Positions 34,356 through 43,589 of a DNA stretch of 64,000 nucleotides are shown piece after piece. Source of the stretch: Flavobacterium hankyongi (GTDB lineage Bacteria > Bacteroidota > Bacteroidia > Flavobacteriales > Flavobacteriaceae); NCBI RefSeq assembly GCF_036840915.1, contig NZ_CP085725.1, positions 1,674,001 to 1,738,000 on the forward strand, read 5' to 3'. The position numbers were made by a program, and so were the translations under genes. Under the pieces are notes generated by a model. That model was given only the letters and a program-made list of their open reading frames with translations. It was not told the DNA's origin and did no database searches. Position 1 is the first letter of the stretch. The number at the start of each line of letters is the position of its first letter.

Positions 34356-35168
34356 ATGAGAACAATAAAATACAATGTAAAATGCTCCGAAGTAATCACT
34401 TTATGTGAGTTATTAAATAAAATTGGCTACCAATTACCAGTTACTGATTCTTTTACTTTAACCGTTGACACTACTGTTAAAGATTTTCAACTAAAAAACA
34501 ATTTAGTAGTAGATGGTGTTGTTGGTATTAAAACATGGTCAAAGTTATATGAATTGCAACCCAACTTGACTGACTACAATAGTAAGTTTTTGTCTGAACA
34601 AGATTTAATTGATTTTTCAAATCTTTATAATGTAGATCTAGCGACTGTAAAAGCTGTAAATCAGGTTGAAAGCTCAGGAAAAGGTTTTCTTTTAAGTGGA
34701 AAGCCCAAAATTCTTTTTGAAGGTCACATATTTTGGAAAGAACTTGAAAAAAGAGGAATTAACCCTAACTCTGTATTGAGTGGTAATGAAGATATTTTGT
34801 ATAAAAACTGGACAAAAGCACATTACATTGGTGGAGAGGGTGAATATTCTCGATTAGAAAAAGCTATTAGCATCAACAAGGATGCCGCATTATCTTCAGC
34901 TTCATGGGGGTGTTTTCAAATAATGGGATTCCATGCTACCAATATAGGTTACAGTTCAGTGACTGAGTTTGTAGATAAAATGTATTTATCGGAAAGAGAA
35001 CATTTAATTGCCTTAGGTAAATTTTTAGAAGTGCATACGGCTAATTTAATTGATCTATTAAAGGATAAAAACTGGGATAGATTTGCATACTACTATAATG
35101 GGGCTGGTTATAAATCTAATAAATATGATGAAAAATTAGCTAGTGCCTACCGAAAATATTCAAACTAA
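34356..35168 (+). CDS. peptidoglycan-binding N-acetylmuramidase (DUF3380 type)
   Basis: This 270-aa protein has an N-terminal peptidoglycan-binding-1-like domain (residues about 10-68: VKDFQLKNNLVVDGVVGIKT) and a catalytic domain of the N-acetylmuramidase family. The general acid Glu105 is in AVNQVESSGKGF, followed by KILFEGHIFWKEL, ALSSASWGCFQIMGFH and YYNGAGY. Such enzymes cut the glycan backbone of peptidoglycan and are common in phages and as lysis or export partners. There is no signal peptide, holin or phage gene nearby. In this cassette it could be the lytic output of a protease cascade, or an immunity or toxin component. That role is inference. Confidence 0.87.
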   Translation: MRTIKYNVKCSEVITLCELLNKIGYQLPVTDSFTLTVDTTVKDFQLKNNLVVDGVVGIKTWSKLYELQPNLTDYNSKFLSEQDLIDFSNLYNVDLATVKAVNQVESSGKGFLLSGKPKILFEGHIFWKELEKRGINPNSVLSGNEDILYKNWTKAHYIGGEGEYSRLEKAISINKDAALSSASWGCFQIMGFHATNIGYSSVTEFVDKMYLSEREHLIALGKFLEVHTANLIDLLKDKNWDRFAYYYNGAGYKSNKYDEKLASAYRKYSN

Positions 35169-35173
35169 TCAAT

Positions 35174-35620
35174 ATGGAAAATTTAGTTCTTGAAATGATC
35201 AATTTGTTATCAAATAAAAAATTGGTTTATGAAAATGTAGAAAGCGATAGAGATTATTCAGGAGGTGGTTGGTATAGCGACATTAAATGCAGCCTAACAC
35301 TTTACGACAATAAAAGTTTTGAAGCTAAAAAACAGATTTTTTCGAGTGTTACGGGAGGAGGACTTTCATTACCCAGAGAATCAAATGAAGTAAAATATGG
35401 CTATTGGAAAATTCAATATGAATTTCCTAATTTATACTTGGTTCTTCATTACGAAAATGGAGAAGAAGAATTTTTAGAAACAAAGTCTTTAGGCGTTGGT
35501 TTACAAAGAGTTGGACAAAAAACCTGGAATCGATATCGCTTAGAGCAAAACTATTTAGTTAAAAAATTAACAATAATTTTAGAAGAAATACTTTTTGGCA
35601 CAGTTTTTTCATATAGTTAA
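35174..35620 (+). CDS. 148-aa uncharacterised protein, last gene of the cassette
   Basis: No family is recognised. The protein is predicted mostly beta in its first 110 residues (YSGGGWYSDIKCSLTLYD, YGYWKIQYEF) and helical at the end. It has no signal peptide or membrane helix. It follows the muramidase gene after 5 bp, an arrangement often seen for muramidase immunity or chaperone proteins, but nothing in the sequence proves such a role. Confidence 0.65.
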   Translation: MENLVLEMINLLSNKKLVYENVESDRDYSGGGWYSDIKCSLTLYDNKSFEAKKQIFSSVTGGGLSLPRESNEVKYGYWKIQYEFPNLYLVLHYENGEEEFLETKSLGVGLQRVGQKTWNRYRLEQNYLVKKLTIILEEILFGTVFSYS

Positions 35621-35666
35621 TTAAATCAATGAAAAATTATTAATTAACCATAAAAACCGAAAAATT

Positions 35667-36485
35667 ATGTCTAAGCTAAACATTACCAAAGACGAATGGC
35701 TAGAACTTGTTTTTGAAGGAAAAAACAAAGAGTATGGCGCTTATCAATTAAGAAAAGAAGACGGTGCAACAACCACGAAAGCATTTTTTACTGCTTTAGT
35801 ATTTGTTACAACTCTTGTTGCCCTTCCTATTTTACTAAGTTCATTTGGAGAAAAACCAGTTGTTAAACCAATTGAATTAGGTGATGATCCTATTTTAGAA
35901 CTTCATCACGTTAATTTACGAGAAGAAATAAAACCCAAATTGCCAGTGGCTCCAAAAACTGCTGCGCAACCTCCTATAACAACAAAAACATTAGTTGATC
36001 CACATATTGTTGATGCTGCAGTAGCTCCTGATACAGATTTTACGAAACCAGAAGATGTAGAAAAACCAAATACGGAAAACACGAATACTAATGGTAATAT
36101 AGGAGGAACTGGCACAACGGTGACTACAACTACGACAACTACTGAAGAACCAGAAGATAATGGAACAACAATTGTTAATCCTTCAATGGTTGAAAAAAAT
36201 CCTAATTTCCCTGGTGGAATTAATGAGTTTTTAAAATTAGTTGGAAATAGATTTTCTGTTCCTGAATTAGAAGAAGAAAGAACATTAAAAGTTATTGTTT
36301 TCTTCGTTGTAGAAAAAGACGGAAGCTTATCAAACATTACAGTACCAAGAAGCCCAGGCTTTGGACTAGATAAAGAAGCTATTAGAGTTCTTAAATCTAT
36401 CAAAACAAAATGGGAACCAGGTATATTAAAAGGAAAACCAGTAAGAACATCATATTCTTTACCAATTGTGGTAAAAACACAATAA
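35667..36485 (+). CDS. energy transducer TonB-like protein
   Basis: This 272-aa protein has a cytoplasmic N-terminus (DEWLELVFEGKNKEYGAYQLRK), one membrane helix at about 38-60, a long Pro/Thr-rich periplasmic linker with repeated T and TTT, and a C-terminal TonB domain (about 185-272) containing NPNFPGGINEFLKLVGN, FFVVEKDGSLSNITV and PVRTSYSLPIVV. It should couple the proton motive force to outer membrane receptors such as those at the right end of the window. An inverted-repeat terminator follows. Confidence 0.88.
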   Translation: MSKLNITKDEWLELVFEGKNKEYGAYQLRKEDGATTTKAFFTALVFVTTLVALPILLSSFGEKPVVKPIELGDDPILELHHVNLREEIKPKLPVAPKTAAQPPITTKTLVDPHIVDAAVAPDTDFTKPEDVEKPNTENTNTNGNIGGTGTTVTTTTTTTEEPEDNGTTIVNPSMVEKNPNFPGGINEFLKLVGNRFSVPELEEERTLKVIVFFVVEKDGSLSNITVPRSPGFGLDKEAIRVLKSIKTKWEPGILKGKPVRTSYSLPIVVKTQ

Positions 36486-36505
36486 AAAACCTTAATACCA
36501 AACAT

Positions 36506-36543
36506 AAAAGCCATTCTTTTCGAATTGAATTGAATGGCTTTTT
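36506..36543. terminator. bidirectional terminator between tonB-like and secreted protein genes
   Basis: AAAAGCCATTC and GAATGGCTTTT form an 11-bp stem between two convergent genes, with T runs on both sides. Confidence 0.8.
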
Positions 36544-36550
36544 CGTTGTT

Positions 36551-37342
36551 TTATTCTGACCAGTAAACTAGATTAACAACAATAATACCGTTAGCGTTTT
36601 CAAGATTTTCTGATAATGTAACATCTGTAGAAGAAGTTCCACTCCAGTAACCATTATATGAATCGAATCTATATGTTCCTGCTGGAAGATTTTCAAAACA
36701 ATTTCCATCTTGGTTTGTTGGATAAATATATTCTCCAGTTACTAAGTTTTGAGCCCAAAACCCATGTAAATCACTTCCATTAACTGGATTTCCTTGATAA
36801 TCTACTGTTTGAATGCAAACATTATACAATTTAATAGTTTGCTTCAAAGATTGAATCGCATTAATAACTTCAACTGCTTTGTTATCCTGCGCATTTAAAA
36901 CATTGCTTACTTGCGACAAATAATTAAGTGTTGCATTGTTATTATTATTGCCTAATGCTTCTTCGATTTGATAAGTAAGTCCAATCAATTCGTCATTCAA
37001 ATTAATTAAATCAGCAGTCAAATTATTGATAGCTTGAGTTGTAAAAGGCATGACCGAAACATTCTTAGCTTCATTTACAAAATAGTCTGTATCGTCAACA
37101 TTATTTTGTACTGTATTTACTTGTTCAAACATTTTATTATTAAACAATACAGCATTTGGATTACCAATTACTACAATTTCTTTGGTTAACTGATTAACTG
37201 CGTTTTTAGCAGCAATTACACCGTTTCTAATGTTTCCTTCTGATTGGATTGCAGAATTTAAATGTTGTTGAGCAGTTTGAGCACTTGTTTGCCCAAAAAC
37301 TAAAGTTGTCATCGTAATGACATAAAAAATAATTTTTTTCAT
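36551..37342 (-). CDS. secreted coiled-coil protein with C-terminal carboxypeptidase-regulatory-like domain
   Basis: This 263-aa protein has a signal peptide (first 22 residues, ending SAQ-TAQ), a helical Asn/Gln-rich region (about 25-175) likely to form coiled coils, and a beta-sandwich C-terminus with VCIQTVDYQGNPVNGSD, NQDGNCFENLPAGTYRFDSY and an NLVYWSE end. The last part resembles transthyretin-like adhesion or regulatory domains. Likely periplasmic or surface located. No homologous function is known to me. Confidence 0.72.
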   Translation of the reverse strand: MKKIIFYVITMTTLVFGQTSAQTAQQHLNSAIQSEGNIRNGVIAAKNAVNQLTKEIVVIGNPNAVLFNNKMFEQVNTVQNNVDDTDYFVNEAKNVSVMPFTTQAINNLTADLINLNDELIGLTYQIEEALGNNNNNATLNYLSQVSNVLNAQDNKAVEVINAIQSLKQTIKLYNVCIQTVDYQGNPVNGSDLHGFWAQNLVTGEYIYPTNQDGNCFENLPAGTYRFDSYNGYWSGTSSTDVTLSENLENANGIIVVNLVYWSE

Positions 37343-37545
37343 GATTAATTTATATTAAAATTCCTACAAATTTAACAACTATTTCCAAAACTATTATTCA
37401 GTTTTAGTTATCAAATCATTATCTTAAATTATTTTTTATTTTAAACTATTATCCTATTCAAAGACGGTTTTTGATAATAGCTTTTTTGAAAAGTCAAAAA
37501 AATCATAAATATCAGTCCATTACTTAATAATTTTCATTCTTTACG

Positions 37546-37553
37546 TATCTTTG
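37546..37553 (+). promoter_or_regulatory. -7 box TATCTTTG before lipA
   Basis: TAnnTTTG match 20 nt upstream of the lipA start codon. The expected TTG at -33 is not evident. Confidence 0.5.
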
Positions 37554-37573
37554 TTGGGCAAAAAAATGCTTTT

Positions 37574-38446
37574 ATGGAAACGGCAACAACTTCAAATATA
37601 TTACCTGTAGGAAAACCAAAATGGTTAAAAGTAAAATTACCAATTGGTGAAAAATACACTGAACTTAGAGGCTTAGTAGACAAATATAAATTAAATACAA
37701 TTTGTACATCTGGAAGCTGTCCAAACATGGGCGAATGTTGGGGGGAAGGTACTGCTACCTTTATGATTTTAGGAAATATTTGTACAAGGTCATGTGGTTT
37801 TTGCGGAGTCAAAACAGGTCGTCCAGAAGATGTTGAATGGGATGAACCCGAAAAAGTAGCACGATCAATTAAGATCATGAAAATTAAGCATGCTGTAATT
37901 ACTAGTGTGGATCGAGATGATTTAAAAGACATGGGGTCAATTATTTGGGCCGAAACTGTTAAAGCTATCCGAAGAATGAATCCTGAAACAACTCTAGAAA
38001 CATTAATTCCTGATTTTCAAGGAGTAGAACGAATTCTTGATCGCATTGTAGAAGTTAGTCCTGAAGTAGTTTCACATAACATGGAAACTGTTCGTAGATT
38101 AACTAGAGAAGTTCGAATTCAAGCAAAATACGACCGAAGCTTAGCGGTTTTAAAATATCTAAAAGACCAAGGCATTAGAAGAACAAAATCAGGAATCATG
38201 TTAGGTTTAGGTGAAACTGAAGAAGAAGTAATTCAGACCATGAAAGATTTACGTGACGCTAATGTAGATATTGTTACTATTGGACAATACCTTCAACCTA
38301 GTAAAAAACACTTACCAGTTAAAGAATATATTACTCCTGAACAATTTGCAAAATACGAGCAAATAGGAAAAGAATTAGGATTCCGTCATGTAGAAAGTGG
38401 TGTGTTGGTTCGTTCATCTTACCATGCCCAAAAACATATTCTTTAA
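37574..38446 (+). CDS. lipA: lipoyl synthase
   Basis: This 290-aa radical SAM enzyme inserts two sulfurs into octanoyl groups on lipoyl carrier domains. The auxiliary cluster cysteines are in [13 protein letters not shown] and the radical SAM cluster in CTRSCGFC (CxxxCxxC). The conserved Ser that binds the auxiliary cluster is near the end in VRSSYHA. Length is normal. A -7 box lies upstream and gap follows after 28 bp. Confidence 0.95.
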   Translation: METATTSNILPVGKPKWLKVKLPIGEKYTELRGLVDKYKLNTICTSGSCPNMGECWGEGTATFMILGNICTRSCGFCGVKTGRPEDVEWDEPEKVARSIKIMKIKHAVITSVDRDDLKDMGSIIWAETVKAIRRMNPETTLETLIPDFQGVERILDRIVEVSPEVVSHNMETVRRLTREVRIQAKYDRSLAVLKYLKDQGIRRTKSGIMLGLGETEEEVIQTMKDLRDANVDIVTIGQYLQPSKKHLPVKEYITPEQFAKYEQIGKELGFRHVESGVLVRSSYHAQKHIL

Positions 38447-38474
38447 TCTTCTTTTTTAAGAATTTCGCATAATA

Positions 38475-39479
38475 ATGAGTCAAAAAACCAGAATCGCAAT
38501 AAACGGATTTGGAAGAATTGGAAGAAACTTATTCCGTTTACTTTTAAATCATCCAACAATTGAGGTAATAGCCATCAATGATATTGCAGATAACAAAACA
38601 ATGGCTCATTTACTAAAATATGATAGCATTCACGGTATACTTCCAAACACTGTTAGCTTTGATGAAAATTCCATATTAGTTGATGGTAATAGTTACTCTT
38701 TTTTTCATGAAAGAGAAATCTCAAAACTAAATTGGAAAGAATTATCTATTGATTTCGTCATAGAAGCAACAGGAAAATTTTTAAAATATAATTTAGCCGA
38801 AGAACACTTAAAATCAGGCGCTAAAAAAGTGATTTTATCAGCTCCACCCCAAGATGATTTAATAAAAACAGTCGTTTTAGGTGTTAATGAACATATATTA
38901 AATGGAGACGAACTCATTGTTTCAAATGCTAGTTGCACCACAAATAATGCTGCTCCAATGATAAAAGTGATTCAAGAACTTTGCGGAATTGAACAAGCAT
39001 ACATTACAACTGTTCACTCCTACACTACCGATCAAAGTCTTCATGATCAACCTCATAAAGATTTACGAAGAGCCAGAGGAGCTGCACAATCAATTGTTCC
39101 AACAACTACTGGAGCAGCAAAAGCTTTAAATAAAATTTTTCCTGAATTAAACAATAAAATGGGTGGTTGCGGAATTAGAGTTCCTGTTCCAGACGGCTCT
39201 CTTACCGATATCACTTTTAATGTTACTAGAGAAGTTTCTATCGAAGAAATTAATTCTGCTTTTAAAAAAGCATCCGAAACTAATTTAAAAGGAATTTTAG
39301 CATATACAGAAGACCCTATTGTTTCTGTAGACATTTTAGGAAACAGAAATTCATGTTTATTCGATTCCCAGCTCACTTCAGTTATTGATAAAATGGTAAA
39401 AGTTGTGGGTTGGTATGATAACGAAATAGGATATTCTTCCCGAATTATCGACTTAATCTCGCTTATTGATAAAAAATAG
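38475..39479 (+). CDS. gap: glyceraldehyde-3-phosphate dehydrogenase, type I
   Basis: This 334-aa enzyme has an NAD-binding N-terminus (RIAINGFGRIGRNLFRLLL), the catalytic Cys in SNASCTTNNAAPMIKV, and the substrate/phosphate loop HSYTTDQSLHDQPHKDLRRAR. Glycolysis or gluconeogenesis. It lies immediately downstream of lipA. The histidine kinase gene follows 34 bp later. Confidence 0.94.
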   Translation: MSQKTRIAINGFGRIGRNLFRLLLNHPTIEVIAINDIADNKTMAHLLKYDSIHGILPNTVSFDENSILVDGNSYSFFHEREISKLNWKELSIDFVIEATGKFLKYNLAEEHLKSGAKKVILSAPPQDDLIKTVVLGVNEHILNGDELIVSNASCTTNNAAPMIKVIQELCGIEQAYITTVHSYTTDQSLHDQPHKDLRRARGAAQSIVPTTTGAAKALNKIFPELNNKMGGCGIRVPVPDGSLTDITFNVTREVSIEEINSAFKKASETNLKGILAYTEDPIVSVDILGNRNSCLFDSQLTSVIDKMVKVVGWYDNEIGYSSRIIDLISLIDKK

Positions 39480-39513
39480 CTATATTTAGAGAGTTTTTGA
39501 AACCTCAAATGAT

Positions 39514-41712
39514 TTGAAACGGCTATTTGTTTTTTTCTTTTTATTCTTCGCTTTTTTGGGATTTACACAGGAAACAACTGTGAGATCAACAAAAATAGAC
39601 AGCTCTTTTTTTTATATTTCAGAAGCCAATTTATATAAGAAAAGTAGAATATTTGACAAAGCACTAGAATATGCTAATAAAGCAATTGTATATTCTGAAA
39701 AACAAAACGACAACTTCTCGTTAGCAAATGGATATCAATCACTTGGAATTATTTATTATGATTTCAGAAAATATGATTTAGCAATTGAAAAACTACTTCG
39801 TTCTGTTGCAATATATAGCTCTTTAGAACCTACCTCAGAATTAGCACTTTCATATTATAATTTAGGATTATGCTTTATGAATACAGGAAACTATTCAAGA
39901 GCTGAATCCTATTTTGATAAGTCAACTTCAATTTATCAAACTCTAGATTTATCCAATGCAAAAAACATGGTTCAACTACAAAAAGCACTTTTATATCTTG
40001 AAAAAAAGGAAGTAAAAATAGCTGAAAGAACCTTTGAAGAATTAACCCGATTACCTAAAGATAAGAAAATTTTTGAAATGCAATCTGAAGCATTTTATCA
40101 GTTAGGTAATTTAAAAGCCAAGCAAGGCATAAATAATTTAGCTATAAACTACCTAACAAGAGGTTATCAAATAAGCATTTCTGATGAAAATCTTGAGCAA
40201 CAAATTAAATTTTGCAAACTTTTAAGTGAATTATATGAAAAAATGGGAGATTCCCAGAAATCACTAATTTACTTAAAATCATATACTAAACTTAAAGATT
40301 CTTTACAATCTATATCAAAAAGTAACGAGCAAAATATTGTTTCTGAAAGGGCAAAAGTGAATGACATCATGAAATCGATGGAGAAGCTCGATAAAGAAAA
40401 TAAAGAACAAGAAAAAGAAGGTAAATTTTCTAAGCTAATTAACATTTTGAGTATTGCCTTGATTACAATTCTTTCGTTATTAAGTTTGTCTTTGTATAAA
40501 AACAATATCATTAGAAACAAGTCAAACGAATTACTTCGTGACAAAAATAATGAGTTAGAAATCGCAAAAGAAAGAATGGAAAAGGCTTCTAAAGCTAGAG
40601 CAGAATTCCTTTCAACGGTAAGTCATGAGCTAAGAACTCCGCTTAATGCTATCAATGGAATTTCACATATATTATTAGAAGAAAAACCAAAAGCTAGTCA
40701 AATTGAATATTTAAAATCTCTTAAGTTCTCAGGAAATTACCTCCTTACTTATATTAATGAAATTCTTGAAATTAACCGAATTGAGTCAAATAACATTGAA
40801 GTAGAAAAAATTAATTTCAACTTTAAAGAATTATTGCACAATATTCAAAACTCGTTAAAAGAACAAGCTAGTCAAAACAACAACGATTTTAAACTTGAAA
40901 TAGGAAGTGAAGTTCCTGATAATTTGATAGGTGATCCTACAAAATTATCGCAAATTTTCATCAACCTAATTAACAATGCTTTAAAATTTACTAGCAATGG
41001 AACTATAACTGTAAAATCATCTGTCATTCATAAAAGCGAGGAAGATTGTAGTTTAAAATTTGAAGTAAAAGATACTGGAATAGGAATTCCTAAAGAGAAA
41101 CAAGAAAGTATTTTTGAAAGTTTCTCTCAAGGTTCTGTAGAAATCAACAGAAAATATGGAGGAACTGGGCTAGGACTAACAATTGTAAGAAGGCTAGTTT
41201 CGTTAATGGGAGGGAAAATTTCGGTAGAAAGTGAAATCAACAAAGGTTCAACTTTTTCATTTACTCTTGACTTCAAAATAGGTGAAGAAACTGAACCTGT
41301 AAATATCAATTTTATTTCAGACGAAACTGTATTCATCAATAAAAAAATTCTTTTGGTAGAAGACAACAAGATTAATCAAATGATTACCAAAAAGATACTC
41401 GAGAAAAAACGCATGATATGTGAATTGTGTGAAACTGGGGAAGATGCAATAGTAAAACTTAAGGAAAACAAGTACGATTTGGTACTTATGGATGTTCACT
41501 TACCAGGAATAAATGGAACTATCGCTACAGAAGAAATAAGAAAATTTGACAAACAAACCCCTATTATAGCTTTAACAGCAATATCACTTGATGAGAATAG
41601 AGATATGCTAATGTCTTTTGGAATGAATGATGTGATTACTAAACCATTTAATCCCGATAACCTTTACAAGGTTATCGAGACAAATTTATTGATTGAGACT
41701 AATATTGTGTAA
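39514..41712 (+). CDS. TPR-containing hybrid sensor histidine kinase
   Basis: The start is TTG at 39514, giving a clean signal peptide (LFVFFFLFFAFLGFTQ). The 732-aa protein has periplasmic TPR repeats (about 30-270), a coiled linker and a membrane helix (about 310-330), then HisKA with His371 in FLSTVSHELRTPLNAINGIS. An HATPase_c domain follows (DTGIGIPKEKQESIFESFSQ, KYGGTGLGLTIVRRL), then a C-terminal receiver with LLVEDNKINQMITKKIL and phospho-acceptor Asp660 in LVLMDVHLP. There is no DNA-binding domain, so signals pass to another partner. Its last codons overlap the end of the convergent purine nucleoside phosphorylase gene by 14 bp. Confidence 0.93.
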   Translation: MKRLFVFFFLFFAFLGFTQETTVRSTKIDSSFFYISEANLYKKSRIFDKALEYANKAIVYSEKQNDNFSLANGYQSLGIIYYDFRKYDLAIEKLLRSVAIYSSLEPTSELALSYYNLGLCFMNTGNYSRAESYFDKSTSIYQTLDLSNAKNMVQLQKALLYLEKKEVKIAERTFEELTRLPKDKKIFEMQSEAFYQLGNLKAKQGINNLAINYLTRGYQISISDENLEQQIKFCKLLSELYEKMGDSQKSLIYLKSYTKLKDSLQSISKSNEQNIVSERAKVNDIMKSMEKLDKENKEQEKEGKFSKLINILSIALITILSLLSLSLYKNNIIRNKSNELLRDKNNELEIAKERMEKASKARAEFLSTVSHELRTPLNAINGISHILLEEKPKASQIEYLKSLKFSGNYLLTYINEILEINRIESNNIEVEKINFNFKELLHNIQNSLKEQASQNNNDFKLEIGSEVPDNLIGDPTKLSQIFINLINNALKFTSNGTITVKSSVIHKSEEDCSLKFEVKDTGIGIPKEKQESIFESFSQGSVEINRKYGGTGLGLTIVRRLVSLMGGKISVESEINKGSTFSFTLDFKIGEETEPVNINFISDETVFINKKILLVEDNKINQMITKKILEKKRMICELCETGEDAIVKLKENKYDLVLMDVHLPGINGTIATEEIRKFDKQTPIIALTAISLDENRDMLMSFGMNDVITKPFNPDNLYKVIETNLLIETNIV

Positions 41713-42511
41713 TTAGTTCTTTTATGAGTTTACGAACATGAGGTTCGGCTTCTTTGGCTGCTTCTAAAACTTCTTCATGAGTAATTGAATCAATACTTTC
41801 TGCATCACCCATATCTGTAATTACTGAAATACCAAAAGTCTCTAATTCCATGTGTCGTGCCACAATAACTTCAGGAACAGTACTCATTCCCACACAATCA
41901 CATCCTAATGTTTTAACCATTCTGTATTCTGCTAGAGTTTCAAAAGTTGGTCCTTGCAAACCTAGATAAACACCGTCGTGAACTGTGATTCCAAAATTAG
42001 TTGCAATTTCTTTTGCCTTCATCATCATTTTTCTACTATATGGCTCACTCATATTTACAAAACGAGGACCAAAACGAGAATCATTCTTTCCACGTAACGG
42101 ATGCTCAGGCATCATATTTACATGATCTTTAATAATTACAACTGATCCTACTTTATAGTTAGAATTTACACCTCCCGATGCATTTGAAACAATTAATTTT
42201 TCAACACCAAGATATTTCATTACTCTTACAGGAAAAGTAACTTCTTTCATTGTATACCCTTCATAATAGTGGAAACGGCCTTGCATTGCAACCACTTTTT
42301 TACCATTAATTGTTCCAAAAACTAAAGCTCCTTTATGCCCTTCTACTGTCGATACTGGAAAATTTGGAATTTCATTATAAGGTAAAATAAACTCAACCTC
42401 CATGTCATCGGTAAAACCTCCTAAACCTGAGCCTAAAATAACACCATACTCTGGAGAGAAACTTGTTCTATTTTGAATATAATCAACTGTTTCTTGTACT
42501 TGCTCCCACAT
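41699..42511 (-). CDS. purine nucleoside phosphorylase, trimeric type
   Basis: This 270-aa enzyme converts purine nucleosides and phosphate to base and ribose-1-phosphate. It has GVILGSGLGGFTDDMEVEF (phosphate-binding loop), FPVSTVEGHKGALVFG, MQGRFHYYEGY (active-site Tyr), NASGGVN and CVGMSTVPEVIVARH (PNP/MTAP family signature). The start codon lies 29 bp inside the end of lpxK, indicating translational coupling. Confidence 0.93.
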   Translation of the reverse strand: MWEQVQETVDYIQNRTSFSPEYGVILGSGLGGFTDDMEVEFILPYNEIPNFPVSTVEGHKGALVFGTINGKKVVAMQGRFHYYEGYTMKEVTFPVRVMKYLGVEKLIVSNASGGVNSNYKVGSVVIIKDHVNMMPEHPLRGKNDSRFGPRFVNMSEPYSRKMMMKAKEIATNFGITVHDGVYLGLQGPTFETLAEYRMVKTLGCDCVGMSTVPEVIVARHMELETFGISVITDMGDAESIDSITHEEVLEAAKEAEPHVRKLIKELITQY

Positions 42512-43514
42512 ACTCTAAAATCTTTTTATTAAATTCATCACTACTAGTTACAAACGAAGATTTAATAGGTAAATAATATAATTGATCAACTGGCAATTTA
42601 CCTTTCAACCTTACAAAATCCTTTTCAGTTGTAACAATTTTTCTTTCATTTGCTGTGTCAAGAATCGTTTTAATATCGTTTTCCGAAAAATTATGATGAT
42701 CCGGAAACACCATCGTTGATTTTTTAACAGCCTGCAAATATGCGAAAAAAGGTTCAGGTTTTGCAATGCCCGAAACAACTAATTTATCAACAACTTGAAA
42801 ATCGGTTACACTTATTTTTTCATTTTCAGAATAAACACAATCATCATAATCGATATAACTAAATAAAATTGGTATATCAACTTTTAAATAATCTTCTATC
42901 TTTTTTCTAATTTCATTCATCTTTTCAGAAACAATATTCCCAGGACATTTCGTTACAACAATCATATTTGCTCTATTCACTCCAGATCTAACTTCTCGTA
43001 AATTTCCTGTTGGAAGCATAAAATCATCACAAAATAAATCATCATAAGCGGTAAGCATAATATAAAATCCTGCTTTTACTTTTCTATGCTGAAATGCATC
43101 ATCAAGCAAAATCACTTCTGGTTTATTAGATTCAGAAAGTAACTGTTCAATTCCGTTGACACGATTTGCATCGACAGCTACTTGAATTTGAGGGAATTTT
43201 TGAAAAAATTGATATGGTTCGTCTCCTAAAATTTCACTGGTGACTTTAGCATCAGCTAAAACAAAACCTTCAGATTTACGTTTATAACCACGGCTTAAAG
43301 TTGCTATTTTATACTTATCTGAAAGTAATCTAATCAGATATTCTATTTGTGGTGTTTTACCTGTACCTCCAACACTTAAATTACCAACAGCAATTACCGG
43401 GATAGAAAAAGAACGTGATTTTAAAAACCCAACATCAAACAAAAAGTTTCTAGCACTGGTAATCCAACCATAAAGTATTGCGAATGGGAAAAGTAATTTT
43501 CGTAGTAAATTCAT
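42483..43514 (-). CDS. lpxK: tetraacyldisaccharide 4'-kinase
   Basis: The start is set at Met (43512-43514), the LRKLLFPFAILYGWIT segment typical of LpxK, rather than at a longer upstream frame. It phosphorylates the lipid A precursor at the 4' position. Walker A is VGNLSVGGTGKTPQIEYL; other motifs are ATLSRGYKRKSEGF and VILLDDAFQHRKVKAGF. The enzyme is peripheral or anchored by its N-terminal helix. Length (343 aa) fits the family. It is divergent from the Nif3-like gene. Confidence 0.93.
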   Translation of the reverse strand: MNLLRKLLFPFAILYGWITSARNFLFDVGFLKSRSFSIPVIAVGNLSVGGTGKTPQIEYLIRLLSDKYKIATLSRGYKRKSEGFVLADAKVTSEILGDEPYQFFQKFPQIQVAVDANRVNGIEQLLSESNKPEVILLDDAFQHRKVKAGFYIMLTAYDDLFCDDFMLPTGNLREVRSGVNRANMIVVTKCPGNIVSEKMNEIRKKIEDYLKVDIPILFSYIDYDDCVYSENEKISVTDFQVVDKLVVSGIAKPEPFFAYLQAVKKSTMVFPDHHNFSENDIKTILDTANERKIVTTEKDFVRLKGKLPVDQLYYLPIKSSFVTSSDEFNKKILEYVGASTRNS

Positions 43515-43589
43515 AGTACGAATGTAGCTATTTTTTATTTTTATGTTGGCTTGTTTATTCGTTAATTTGTTTATTCTAATCATTTCAAA

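Noticed and set aside
34356..35168. Prophage explanation for the muramidase
   Set aside because: No capsid, tail, holin, integrase or terminase genes are visible around it, so a prophage is not supported.
35906..36514. 202-aa minus-strand open frame opposite the TonB-like gene
   Set aside because: It is composed of low-complexity Val/Ser runs caused by the Thr/Pro-rich repeats of the sense gene, which has clear TonB domain motifs.
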